A DNA stretch of 25,472 nt from CAYLGT01 sp964383465 (GCA_964383465.1 CAYLGT010000011.1:1-25472); one strand, 5' to 3'. Shown: positions 14,110-21,988, counted from the stretch's first letter. The notes: a model not told the origin generated them from the letters alone. Numbers and translations: made by a program.

Positions 14110-14139
14110 AGCGGGCGGGGACGTGCGTCCCCGCCCGCT
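14110..14139 (-). terminator. Very GC-rich hairpin after the 97-residue gene
   Basis: A perfect 14-bp inverted repeat, AGCGGGCGGGGACG (14110-14123) with CGTCCCCGCCCGCT (14126-14139), lies 16 nt after the stop codon at 14156. A TTTT follows about 6 nt later on the minus strand. It is probably the terminator of this stand-alone gene, of a kind more usual in high-GC bacteria. Confidence 0.7.
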
Positions 14140-14155
14140 GGAAGTCTGCGTGCCG

Positions 14156-14449
14156 CTAGGCGGCAGAGATGATGATCCGATCCCCGAAGCTGGCCGCGCG
14201 TACACGCAGCCCGTAGCAGGGGTTGCTGTTGATCGCGACGACCACCGACTTGCTCAGCGAGCTCCTCACGCCTTGGTGAAAGAACTCTCCGAGGTCGTCG
14301 AGGACCATGTCGACGATGTCCTCGCGTGTTCCGTCGATCTCGGCACCCGGAGCCCCGTGAACGAAGTCCACCAGGCACTCGAGAAATGCAAGGATCCGTT
14401 CGCGCCCCTGCAGCTCCGTGATCGACTTGACAGCTGTCGTACGTCCCAC
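14156..14449 (-). CDS. Small GC-rich hypothetical protein
   Basis: Not recognised. I chose the GTG at 14447-14449 because GGAAGGA lies 8 nt upstream, giving 97 residues starting MGRTTAVKSITELQG; an ATG 20 codons earlier falls in the leader. The middle is helical and acidic (GTREDIVDMVLDDLGEFFHQG) and the end has short beta-like segments (KSVVVAINSNPCYGLRVR, then FGDRIIISAA); there is no signal peptide or membrane segment. The gene is a separate unit with a textbook promoter, a leader of about 90 nt containing a hairpin, a strong Shine-Dalgarno and a GC-rich terminator. Its base composition is markedly higher in G+C than that of the recombinase next to it. This matches the style of the lipoprotein gene at 10636, on the other side of the element. 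Confidence 0.7.
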   Translation of the reverse strand: MGRTTAVKSITELQGRERILAFLECLVDFVHGAPGAEIDGTREDIVDMVLDDLGEFFHQGVRSSLSKSVVVAINSNPCYGLRVRAASFGDRIIISAA

Positions 14450-14510
14450 GCTATCTTCCTTCCGAATCAAATGTGCAACATGCCGCCTGCAGCCATAAAC
14501 CGCAAACAAC

Positions 14511-14531
14511 GGTCTTTACTCTGGAAAGACC
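14511..14531 (-). other. Hairpin in the leader of the 97-residue gene
   Basis: GGTCTTT (14511-14517) and AAAGACC (14525-14531) form a perfect 7-bp stem with a 7-nt loop, within the predicted untranslated leader and soon after its 5' end. It may stabilise the message or act in control. No T-tract follows, so it is not an obvious attenuator. Confidence 0.45.
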
Positions 14532-14546
14532 CGAGATGTTATGTCT

Positions 14547-14575
14547 GGTATAGCCCTATTGACTATAGGTGTCAA
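14547..14575 (-). promoter_or_regulatory. Consensus sigma-70-type promoter of the 97-residue gene
   Basis: On the minus strand TTGACA (14575-14570), a 17-nt spacer and TATACC (14552-14547) form a near-consensus promoter. The -35 box is part of a small inverted repeat (TTGAC and GTCAA separated by 7 nt), which might be an operator. Confidence 0.65.
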
Positions 14576-14656
14576 TGATTGTGGGGTAATAATTCGATGT
14601 GTTATTTACACTACGCTATATATAGTGTTTTCCAAGCAGAGATATGCACAAAAGCA

Positions 14657-15922
14657 CTACCTATGGAGTACTGGCAACTCCGACAGACTCGTCGTATACC
14701 GAGGGCTTCGTAGCTCTTGTTTGCTATGCCAGTTTGCGTCGGCTCGCGATTCACTGGCATTCCAGACCGTCCCTGAGCCATAGCGTTTGTTGAGCGCGTC
14801 AACCGCGTTCATGAGACTCACACCCGCTTCACGTCGCCCATGTTCACTCTCTATGAGCGAGAGTTGCCAGGCGTGCACGTCACGTATGTCAACGAGGACG
14901 ATTCCCGCTTTTTTATACGCCGCACCTTCGTCATAGACGGTCTCGAGCGCCTGAAGTGCGGCACCGATCAGCTGTCCAGTGTGAGCCGACGCCTCAGTAA
15001 GAGTCACCGCGTGACTCGAGCTTCGAAAACGCCCAATTTCGTCTTTTTTCTCAGTCAAAAAAACCACTACCCCTCGACAGACACTGTCCTGAGCGCGTAG
15101 GCGAGCGGCCGCCTGCGCCGTAAAAGTTGCGACGGCTTGTTCTAGCTCGTGTTGCGAACGAACCGTATGGCCAAAACTACGTGAACGCATGATGGTTTTT
15201 CGCTGGTCATGACTATCGCCAAACGACAAACGCGGCTGGCCGCGTAACTCGTCGACCATACGAAGTCCTGTTATGTTGAACTGGGCTCGGAGCCATGCAT
15301 CTGACGCCTGAGTGAGTTGCAGAGCTTTTGAAACCCCTTTGTCACGCAGCTTTGGCGCGAGTCTTCGACCGATGCCCCATATGTCTTCGATAGGCAGATT
15401 CTGTAGCAGTTCCTGGTGAGCGCTTTCGGTTACCACCACGTATGTACCGCCGTGTTTTTTCGCATAGGTGCTGGCAACTTTGGCGAGTGTTTTGGTAGGT
15501 GCCACACCGATTGACACCGGTACCCCAACTTCCTGAAGTATTCGTTTCTGTACCCGCCGCGCCCACTCGCCAGGATCAAGCGACGTCAACTCACTCAGGT
15601 CCACAAAGCTTTCGTCGATAGAGTACACCTCGATAAGTGGCGTTTCTTCACGTAGTAGCTGAACAATCCGCTGACTTATGTCACCGTACAGCTCAAAGTT
15701 CGCGGAAAAGAGCCTGATGTCGTGCTTCCTGACGATATCTTTGACTTTGAAAAGTGGTACTCCCATAGGGATGTCGAGCGCTTTTACTTCGTTGCTTCGC
15801 GCCACGATACAGCCGTCGTTGTTACTGAGCACCGCTACAGGCCTACTAGCAAGTTCGGGCCGGAACAGTCGTTCGCAACTCGCAAAAAAATTATTGCAAT
15901 CAACTAGTGCATACATGCTCAT
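14657..15922 (-). CDS. umuC: Y-family DNA polymerase V catalytic subunit
   Basis: UmuC is the error-prone translesion polymerase of the SOS response, active with processed UmuD. I set the start at 15922, where ATGA overlaps the stop of the umuD-like gene, giving 422 residues, the same as E. coli UmuC. Visible: ALVDCNNFFASCERLF with the first catalytic Asp, YSIDESFVDL with the catalytic Asp-Glu pair, VSIGVAPTKTLAKVAS, the HhH segment IEDIWGIGRRLAPKL, the little-finger domain ending in AYKKAGIVLVDI, and a C-terminal DUF4113-like tail (LMNAVDALNKRYGSGTV, LRSPRYTTSLSELPV). It is coupled to the umuD-like gene in one operon. Confidence 0.95.
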   Translation of the reverse strand: MSMYALVDCNNFFASCERLFRPELASRPVAVLSNNDGCIVARSNEVKALDIPMGVPLFKVKDIVRKHDIRLFSANFELYGDISQRIVQLLREETPLIEVYSIDESFVDLSELTSLDPGEWARRVQKRILQEVGVPVSIGVAPTKTLAKVASTYAKKHGGTYVVVTESAHQELLQNLPIEDIWGIGRRLAPKLRDKGVSKALQLTQASDAWLRAQFNITGLRMVDELRGQPRLSFGDSHDQRKTIMRSRSFGHTVRSQHELEQAVATFTAQAAARLRAQDSVCRGVVVFLTEKKDEIGRFRSSSHAVTLTEASAHTGQLIGAALQALETVYDEGAAYKKAGIVLVDIRDVHAWQLSLIESEHGRREAGVSLMNAVDALNKRYGSGTVWNASESRADANWHSKQELRSPRYTTSLSELPVLHR

Positions 15923-16287
15923 GGGCTGCGATACTCCTGGAGAACGTGAGTGATAACACCCCAAACAGCCACGAGTTCCGACGTCTCGACTTCACCACGA
16001 AAGTCATAGAGTCGTTTCTGGTGAAAGCGCCTTACAACAAACTCTTCGTCGACGACAGCAACCACAAAGTCGCCCTGCCTCGGCGCAAGCGCCCTGTCGA
16101 CAACCACGACGCTACCGGCCGCCCATTTCATCTCCGGTATATCTGACTCGAGTCGCCACAAAAAAGTACTGAGCCGATGGCGAAAGACAGTTTTGTCCAG
16201 ACTTAGATACCGGCCATTTTGATCCTCACCGGCATTTGGAAAGCCCGCATGAAACACTAGTCCGTCACTCACATCTCCCTTTTTCAT
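15919..16287 (-). CDS. umuD: UmuD-like protein, catalytic lysine apparently replaced
   Basis: A 122-residue homologue of UmuD, the partner of UmuC that normally cuts itself with RecA help. The cleavage site is recognisable as FPNAGED with Ala19-Gly20, and the C-terminal fold matches (GSVVVVDRALAPRQGDFVVAVVDEEF, then VWGVITHVL). The candidate nucleophile is Ser48 in LESDIPEM, in a context unlike the usual GDSM and one residue out of register. At the position of the catalytic lysine (UmuD DGEFTVKKL) this protein has DEEFVVRRF, so both basic residues are Arg. It may therefore not cleave itself normally. ATG 16287 is 6 nt after a TATACT box with no Shine-Dalgarno, and its end overlaps umuC by 4 nt. 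Confidence 0.82.
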   Translation of the reverse strand: MKKGDVSDGLVFHAGFPNAGEDQNGRYLSLDKTVFRHRLSTFLWRLESDIPEMKWAAGSVVVVDRALAPRQGDFVVAVVDEEFVVRRFHQKRLYDFRGEVETSELVAVWGVITHVLQEYRSP

Positions 16288-16292
16288 ACTTC

Positions 16293-16306
16293 TAGTATAC
16301 CTACTA
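16293..16306 (-). promoter_or_regulatory. umuDC promoter: -10 box inside a small inverted repeat
   Basis: On the minus strand TATACT (16299-16294) lies 6 nt before the umuD ATG, so the message should be leaderless. The box is embedded in the inverted repeat TAGTA-TACC-TACTA, which could be bound by a repressor. The sequence is not the E. coli LexA box and no SOS operator type is recognised with certainty. Confidence 0.4.
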
Positions 16307-16339
16307 AAGGGCTCATTGTGCTTAAGCTATAAAATATAA

Positions 16340-16367
16340 TTGACAGTGCGTAAAATAGGCGTATCAT
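16340..16367 (+). promoter_or_regulatory. Promoter of the surface protein gene
   Basis: TTGACA (16340-16345), a 16-nt spacer and TATCAT (16362-16367) form a good two-box promoter. The leader of about 75 nt ends in TAAGGAG, a strong Shine-Dalgarno 9 nt before the ATG at 16450. Confidence 0.55.
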
Positions 16368-16449
16368 AACAACTTATATCTAGGCGAAGATCGTACATAG
16401 CGAGACACTAGTAAATTATGTAAAGGGTGGGTATAAGGAGTTATCTGCC

Positions 16450-18360
16450 ATGCGCAAATTTTCTAAAACACTAAGGGTTCTGATGGCCTTCCTGCTCTGC
16501 GCCTTCTCAACCAACGTCTTACCCGCGAGCGTCGCATTTGCCACAAACAATAGTGGGGATATAAAAGTCCACGAACCCGGCTCGACAACCGAACTCTCAA
16601 ACAACACCCCAACTCTTAGCTCTTGTTCGATCGTCGTCGATTTTTATAACTTCAACAACAACACCCCGAAGAACGCAACTGTCGACTTCACACCACAGTC
16701 ACCTACTTCGAGTGCAACAATCGCCGTCACTGGCGACCTGACCCCTACCGTTGAGGGAGACGGTGACCCTGACGGTCCCGCCAACAACGACCTCGATGGT
16801 TCATATACCTACACGCTCAGTTTCCTCGGCAACCCAAGCGCCAATGGTTACAAAGTACGCCTCACTACAACCGTTCCAGGTCAGGGTGGCGCTACTCAAA
16901 CAAACTACTTCTACATGCCTGCTAGCTGCCAGTCGTCTGTCACTGCTGCAGCACCAACCGCTAACGATCTCTGTGCTCGCTATAACGACACCTACACGAT
17001 CCCGAGCTCTGCTCACGTAAAGTACTACGTCAACGGCAGCAACAGCTCAAAGCCTGCCGGTACCTACTCTGCGAACAACGCGAGCAGCGTTTCAGTCGTA
17101 GCCGTAGCAACCGACGGCTACGCGCTCACCGGACCATCGAGCTGGACGCTAAACTTCACCAACTCGTCTTGTATTGTCACCATCGACATCCCAGCCGCAC
17201 CAAGTGTCAACGACCCATGTGGGCTGGACAACGCAACATGGAATGTTCCTGCTGACACTGCGCAGATCGACTGGGAACTAACAAACGGCGTGCTCACCGC
17301 AACTGCCAAGCAAGGCTACGTCTTTACAGGCGGTAAAACAGTCATCAACTTCGGCGTCGCAGTCGACAGTGGTGAGCTCTGCGTCATCGAAGTTCCTGTC
17401 ATTCCTGGCGTCAACGACCCATGTGGGCTGGACAACGCGAGCTGGAACGAACCAGAAAAAACACCTGGCACCTACAGCTGGAGCCTCGTCGACGGTGAAC
17501 TTATCGCGACCGCAGCTGCTAACTACATCTTTGACAATGGCGAAACAGTCATCAACTTCGGCGTCGCAGTCGACAGTGGTGAAAAATGTATCGTCACGCC
17601 AGTTGATCCTGAGTGGGTAGACTTCTGTGGTGAACAAAACGACTACATCTACACTCCTGAACAAAAGAGCGTGAACTACGAAGTCATATGGAACGATGAC
17701 CACACCCAGGCACACATCGTTGCGACCCCTGCTAGTGATGACTACGAATTCGCAGAGGATGCCGTCACGGAATGGACTGTCGATTTCAACAACCAGAATT
17801 GTGTCACAATGACAAAGACCCCTGGTACTCTCGAAGACGCTGACCACAGCGGCGGACCAAGTGTTGGCGACGTCATGCACTGGAACATCACCGTCACAAA
17901 CAACGGAACCGAATGGTGGGAGAACTTCTACGTACAGGTAACCGACGACGGTACTGTGCTCGAAAACGATGGACTCGTTGAGTCACTCGCACCTGGTGAG
18001 TCAGTCACCCTGCACGCCAGCAAAGCTCTGACCGCAAGCGATATGAGTGTCTGTAAAGTCACTAACGCCGCCAGCTTTGAAGCATGGTACAACCGCATCC
18101 TGGAGCGCGCATATGTCAGCGAAGATGACGGGGAGTACATGGCAGACTTTACTGGTACTGCCAGCGCCGAGTACACCTTTACCTGCCCAACAACTGGTCA
18201 CACCCTTGGCACAAGTACGACCAAGCCGCTGCCTGCAGCTATCCCTGCAACGGGTAGTACAAGTGAACCAAAGCCGGTTTGGATCGTTCTCGCAAGCGTT
18301 CTCGCCTACGGACTGACCTACTTTATCCAGGGTCGCCGCCGAGTTTACGAAACTCAGTAA
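16450..18360 (+). CDS. Secreted repeat-containing surface protein with LPxTG-like tail
   Basis: A 636-residue secreted protein. Residues 1-31 are a signal peptide ending VAFA. From about residue 165 to 450 there are four related units of roughly 68 residues, each with one Cys near the start (NDPCG or a variant) and one at the end (VDSGELC, FNNQNC), consistent with one disulfide per unit. Units 2 and 3 (from residues 253 and 321) are nearly identical at their edges. A DUF11-like beta domain follows (GDVMHWNITVTNNG... at about 475-560). The tail has IPATG (598-602), a hydrophobic helix and GRRR, resembling a sortase sorting signal with an atypical motif. It could be an adhesin contacting another cell. 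A strong Shine-Dalgarno and its own promoter suggest high expression. Confidence 0.85.
   Translation: MRKFSKTLRVLMAFLLCAFSTNVLPASVAFATNNSGDIKVHEPGSTTELSNNTPTLSSCSIVVDFYNFNNNTPKNATVDFTPQSPTSSATIAVTGDLTPTVEGDGDPDGPANNDLDGSYTYTLSFLGNPSANGYKVRLTTTVPGQGGATQTNYFYMPASCQSSVTAAAPTANDLCARYNDTYTIPSSAHVKYYVNGSNSSKPAGTYSANNASSVSVVAVATDGYALTGPSSWTLNFTNSSCIVTIDIPAAPSVNDPCGLDNATWNVPADTAQIDWELTNGVLTATAKQGYVFTGGKTVINFGVAVDSGELCVIEVPVIPGVNDPCGLDNASWNEPEKTPGTYSWSLVDGELIATAAANYIFDNGETVINFGVAVDSGEKCIVTPVDPEWVDFCGEQNDYIYTPEQKSVNYEVIWNDDHTQAHIVATPASDDYEFAEDAVTEWTVDFNNQNCVTMTKTPGTLEDADHSGGPSVGDVMHWNITVTNNGTEWWENFYVQVTDDGTVLENDGLVESLAPGESVTLHASKALTASDMSVCKVTNAASFEAWYNRILERAYVSEDDGEYMADFTGTASAEYTFTCPTTGHTLGTSTTKPLPAAIPATGSTSEPKPVWIVLASVLAYGLTYFIQGRRRVYETQ
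17206..17582 (+). repeat. Tandem repeat units inside the surface protein gene
   Basis: A 29-nt string starting GTCAACGACCCATGTGGGCT at 17206 recurs exactly at 17410, and a 40-nt string starting AAACAGTCATCAACTTCGGC at 17336 recurs exactly at 17543. The periods are 204 and 207 nt, about 68-69 codons. Between these blocks the two copies differ at many positions, so only the edges are conserved at DNA level, which points to recent duplication or gene conversion. Confidence 0.85.
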
Positions 18361-18375
18361 GCAAGCAAAAACCAC

Positions 18376-18409
18376 AAAAAACCCGAGTAACTACTGCTCG
18401 GGTTTTTTT
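18376..18409. terminator. Bidirectional terminator between surface protein and histidine kinase
   Basis: AAAAAACCCGAG (18376-18387), a 9-nt loop and CTCGGGTTTTTTT (18397-18409) form a stem with A-rich and T-rich flanks, able to stop transcription in both directions. The TAG stop codon of the histidine kinase gene (18391-18393) lies in the loop, so the kinase's last codons form part of the hairpin. Confidence 0.9.
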
Positions 18410-20541
18410 GCGTCAGTCGACACCGAAATCGGCAGACGGAATCCAAACGTACTGCCTTTTCCTTCCTGACTCTCAAAAATCATACTCCCCTCGTGAGCCA
18501 GCACTACTTTCTTTGCCATGTAAAGTCCTATGCCTGTGCCGTCAGGACGTTTTCGTTTTGCGTTTGAGGCTCGAAAAAACTTCGTAAACAAGTTATGCCG
18601 CTCTGACTCCGGTACACCAATGCCCTGGTCGATGACTCGAAACACGATGTCACCCCCTTCTTGAAAGAGCTGTACCTGCACTACAGTATTTGGCTGCGTG
18701 TAGTAGATAGCGTTGTCGATGAAGTTCATCATGACTTGGCGTAGCTTGTTCTCGTCTGCACTGACTGCGCTTATCTGAGTAGGCTTGTCGTATTTGAGTG
18801 TGACCTGGGAAGTACGCGCTGTTTCCTGAAGCTGTTCGATCTCTTCCTGAATCAACGCGGCAAGGTCGATGCTACTTTTTTCAAGTTCAAATTTACCAGT
18901 TTGCAATCGCGAAACATTCAAGAAATCACCGATGAGATACACCATCCGCTGTGAGCTCGCATAAGCCTGCTCGAGGACTTCGCGCTGCTTGTCGCTAATC
19001 TCTCCAACGTCACCATCGAGGACCATGCTTATGTAGCCTTTTACTGAAGTGAGCGGCGTCCTCAGCTGATGCGAAGCCATGCTGATAAACTCGTCTTTCG
19101 AGCGATCCAGTTCGTGAAGTTTGTCATTGCTTACCCGTAGTTCGGTAGTGGCGTCGGTAATTTTCTTTTGAAGTTCCGCGTTGAAATGAGAGATTTCTTG
19201 GAACCGCTGCATGTTTTGGATGGCGATAGAAAATTCATCGCTCACGATGTCCACAAACTCTATGTCATGCGCCGTGTACGATGCGCCATTTTGCTTGTAG
19301 CCAAACAACACATAGCCAACAAGTTCTGTAGGTGAATGCAACTGAGCGAGCATGGCAACTCCAACCTTGTTTAGCTCTTCAGCCAGTCCTAGCTGTGCCT
19401 CACCAAGTTCTTCAACTGCGAGAACTTTCTGTTTGGTAGCGAGCATGTGTGCCTGAGTGAGAACTGGTGCACCCACTTCCAGGTTGTCTGAAAGCGTACT
19501 GTAGACGACACGCTGCGCAGCAGACTGTGTGGTGAGCGTTATGGTTACTGACTCTGCTCCCACGAAATGCTTGAGCTCACGTGCGCTTACTTTTAGTAGT
19601 TCATCCAAGGACTCAGCTTTTACAAACACACCCGTGATTTCGTCGATTGCCTGCTGGATGTTGTAGAGCTTGTGAAAAAATATCTGCTCCGTTATCGTGT
19701 CGAAAAATGACTTTGTTGGTGGGTATAGGATAGTGATGATTACCGTCGCAACGATGAGTGCAATTTTCAGATCCACACCACTTATGTTCAGCTGGTCGAC
19801 GAGTAACACCACCAAAAATCCATAGAGAACTCCCAGTACCAACACCGAGCCGATGTACGCAAGTGATCGTGCGAAGGCGCGCCGTATGTCAAACAAGTGG
19901 TGTCTCAATATGGAGTAGGCAAACGAAAACACAAACAACACAGAAAAGATGGGGCCAAACGTCACATATCGATAATTTCCCATGATTGGTAGTACGAGGT
20001 TGAACAACACTCCTCCGGCGATTGCACCGACAATCCCAAGCAGCACCGCGTCGATCTGCTGGCGACGTGAGCCAACTGCACTCGACCGGCCACGAAGTAG
20101 TAGCACGATACCGAAGATAAAAGCCGTGAGCAGGTAAAGTGCATAGCCGATGATACCCGGCGTAGTGTGGATACTCTCTTCCGAAACACCAGACGCAACG
20201 AGCCCTGGTATACCCGAAGACACGGACAGCGCGACACCGACAACCGCAAGTGACTTCAGACGCTTCTGCTGCGATGTGAGAATGCCGGCAAATACAAAAA
20301 ACATAGTTGCTGTCAGGGCCGCACACACATAGCTCACGAGAGCATCGATAAATCGCGCCTGCCCGTGCAGCGACAGGTAGATACTATTGCTCACAATCCA
20401 ACCAGACAGAGCAACCGTCAGCAAGAAAAATGCCTGGTGAAGTCGGCTGCTTGTTTTACGGCCCACGATGATAAGCCCGAGTATCAGCACACTCAAAGCA
20501 ACACCATTGAGCGCAAAGAGGAGTAGTGAAGGCCCACCCAT
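18391..20541 (-). CDS. Polytopic membrane sensor histidine kinase
   Basis: A 716-residue sensor kinase. Residues 1-275 hold about nine hydrophobic helices, resembling the 7TM-type kinase input region (LRHHLFDIRRAFARSLAYIG is typical). Residues about 298-445 look like a GAF domain. A short coiled coil leads to the HisKA H-box DEFISMASHQLRTPL with phosphorylatable His491. The ATPase domain has the N-box QVMMNFIDNAIYYT, DQGIGVPESE, FTKFFRA and the glycine box GTGIGLYMAKK. It starts 6 nt after the stop of a LuxI-like synthase gene, so the two are one operon. A many-helix input region beside a signal synthase recalls membrane quorum-sensing kinases such as LuxN, but the ligand is unknown. The divergent receiver gene at 21996 is the obvious partner candidate. 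Confidence 0.9.
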   Translation of the reverse strand: MGGPSLLLFALNGVALSVLILGLIIVGRKTSSRLHQAFFLLTVALSGWIVSNSIYLSLHGQARFIDALVSYVCAALTATMFFVFAGILTSQQKRLKSLAVVGVALSVSSGIPGLVASGVSEESIHTTPGIIGYALYLLTAFIFGIVLLLRGRSSAVGSRRQQIDAVLLGIVGAIAGGVLFNLVLPIMGNYRYVTFGPIFSVLFVFSFAYSILRHHLFDIRRAFARSLAYIGSVLVLGVLYGFLVVLLVDQLNISGVDLKIALIVATVIITILYPPTKSFFDTITEQIFFHKLYNIQQAIDEITGVFVKAESLDELLKVSARELKHFVGAESVTITLTTQSAAQRVVYSTLSDNLEVGAPVLTQAHMLATKQKVLAVEELGEAQLGLAEELNKVGVAMLAQLHSPTELVGYVLFGYKQNGASYTAHDIEFVDIVSDEFSIAIQNMQRFQEISHFNAELQKKITDATTELRVSNDKLHELDRSKDEFISMASHQLRTPLTSVKGYISMVLDGDVGEISDKQREVLEQAYASSQRMVYLIGDFLNVSRLQTGKFELEKSSIDLAALIQEEIEQLQETARTSQVTLKYDKPTQISAVSADENKLRQVMMNFIDNAIYYTQPNTVVQVQLFQEGGDIVFRVIDQGIGVPESERHNLFTKFFRASNAKRKRPDGTGIGLYMAKKVVLAHEGSMIFESQEGKGSTFGFRLPISVSTDAKKPEQ

Positions 20542-20547
20542 AATCGC

Positions 20548-21318
20548 CTAGCCCTTCTCTCTTTTTACGTGATGCGTCTGGGCCATCGCACGGCGCGCAA
20601 ACCGATACGTTGTTGCGCTGCTTTTTCGCATCTGATCAAGTACTTCATGAGGATTGACGTAGCCAAAATACGCATGGTCGACGTCCTCTTCACTTATCTT
20701 TCCATGCGCTAAAACATGGGGCGCAAACCCATTTCTACGCATAAACCGAAGCGCCCCGGCAGAAACCGTAAATATCCAGCATGACAGAGGGTCATCGGTG
20801 ATCGTCACGGCCGCCGCCATGGCCGAGATAACACCGACACGAGAGCGGCTTTTGAAAAGCTGTGAGTTGTCGATGCCGAGTGCTCCTGCGGAGATAAGTC
20901 GGGTAACATCCCATAAATGTCCCGACTGCCCAACTGTCTCGATGTGTTTTATATCTGAAAGTTTTTGGGACAGCATGGCGTCAAACTGGCCTCGCTCAAC
21001 AGCGTGAGACCACATGCTGTAGCTGAGTGAGCCCCACAGCGACGTGATGCTGGTCAGGCGAAGTCCTGCGTAGGCAGTTCCGCCGGCATGAGCTATGACA
21101 TAGTAGCTTTCAGCCGCAGTATCGTACACGTCGATATCTACTCCGCTCGCATCGATCGGCCACCCCTCCTGGAGCACGTAGTCAGTACGAAGCTGACCAT
21201 ACTGGTCAAAGATATCCCGCTGCCTGGTGTCTAATGCCTCAGGGTGAGAGGTGATAAGTGTCTTGACTTCAGCCGCCGCACGCATGGTGTGGGCTATGGT
21301 TGCAAACTTCATTTTCAT
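20548..21318 (-). CDS. LuxI/FeeM-like acyl autoinducer synthase homologue (GNAT fold)
   Basis: The 256-residue protein resembles acyl-homoserine-lactone synthases and N-acyl amino acid synthases, GNAT-fold enzymes that move an acyl chain to an amino compound. The LuxI set can be followed: Trp53 in LQEGWP, Asp63 and Asp66 in GVDIDVYDT with the family's spacing of 3, Arg87 in AGLRL exactly 21 residues later as in LuxI (D48 to R69), and WDVTRL with Arg140 in place of the usual WELSRF, so Asp137 replaces Glu. The C-terminal half (GALRFMRRNGFAPHVL, then AYFGYVNPHEVLDQM) also matches. Product and acyl donor are unknown. A second ATG two codons later is an alternative start; CATAAT on the minus strand just upstream may be the -10 box. 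It is co-transcribed with the histidine kinase. Confidence 0.72.
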   Translation of the reverse strand: MKMKFATIAHTMRAAAEVKTLITSHPEALDTRQRDIFDQYGQLRTDYVLQEGWPIDASGVDIDVYDTAAESYYVIAHAGGTAYAGLRLTSITSLWGSLSYSMWSHAVERGQFDAMLSQKLSDIKHIETVGQSGHLWDVTRLISAGALGIDNSQLFKSRSRVGVISAMAAAVTITDDPLSCWIFTVSAGALRFMRRNGFAPHVLAHGKISEEDVDHAYFGYVNPHEVLDQMRKSSATTYRFARRAMAQTHHVKREKG

Positions 21319-21379
21319 GCTTTATTATGCTTAACTTTTTAGGTAACGGCAAATTAAACAAACATATCTGGACCCTCTC

Positions 21380-21988
21380 ATGCATTCACGACGTGCCCGC
21401 CACTTGCCCTTCGGCCTTCTCGTAGGTACTACTCAGACTATTTCTGCTCGACTATGCAGGGTGCTTATGAACTCATGGGGCGGCTTCGAAGTGAAAAACG
21501 AAGTCAAATTTGACTCGAGAAAACAGTATTTCTTTGTCGCCAACCATCAGAGTCGAATTGATCCATTTACGGTATTTGGCGCCCTAAGCCTGAAAGAAAA
21601 TTTCTCCATCGCTCCAGTGCGCTTTATGACGGCGAGAGGCCTGTACCGTAGTATTCTTCGCCCGTTTTTATGGCTCCACGGCTGCTATCCAACAGACCGT
21701 AATCGCGAGAAAGTTGTCACGCAGTCGGTCGACTACGTTTCTCGTGGCTACAACCTCTTCATGTTTCCAGAAGGTCAACGCACGCTTCAGGCTGAATCAA
21801 ACCCGAAACCAGGAGTACGTTTGATACTCGACGACATCGCCGATGACGTCGTCATAGTTTTGGCCCACCTAGAATGGAAGGTACTGGGCGTCCTCCGTCG
21901 TCACGTCACCATCCATCTCTCTGAGCTGCCCCAAAGCAAACGAAACCTGGAGCCAAAAGCGCTCATGGATGAAGTATATAAGGTATGA
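21380..21988 (+). CDS. PlsC-type 1-acyl-glycerol-phosphate acyltransferase-like protein
   Basis: A 202-residue acyltransferase of the LPLAT/PlsC family, which transfers fatty acyl chains to lysophosphatidic acid or similar acceptors at the membrane. Motif I is NHQSRID (55-61) with catalytic His56 and Asp61, and motif III is FPEGQRT (129-135). An Arg near GCYPTDRNRE matches the region of motif II. The N-terminal 35 residues are moderately hydrophobic. It diverges from the LuxI-like gene across 61 nt, and its stop codon lies inside the -10 box of the receiver gene, so the two plus-strand genes are closely linked. It may serve ordinary phospholipid synthesis or supply or modify an acylated signal. 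Confidence 0.87.
   Translation: MHSRRARHLPFGLLVGTTQTISARLCRVLMNSWGGFEVKNEVKFDSRKQYFFVANHQSRIDPFTVFGALSLKENFSIAPVRFMTARGLYRSILRPFLWLHGCYPTDRNREKVVTQSVDYVSRGYNLFMFPEGQRTLQAESNPKPGVRLILDDIADDVVIVLAHLEWKVLGVLRRHVTIHLSELPQSKRNLEPKALMDEVYKV

Noticed and set aside
13947..14378. 143-codon minus-strand frame spanning tRNA-Glu and the GC-rich hairpin
   Set aside because: It overlaps a well-supported tRNA and a terminator, and is out of frame with the better 97-residue gene.
14608..14633. AT-rich hairpin ACACTA...TAGTGT followed by TTTT, as a terminator
   Set aside because: It has a T-tract only on the plus strand, where no gene ends; on the minus strand, downstream of umuC, no T-tract follows.
17278..17880. 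200-codon minus-strand frame opposite the surface protein
   Set aside because: It is antisense to the tandem repeats, repeats itself for that reason, and has no start signals.
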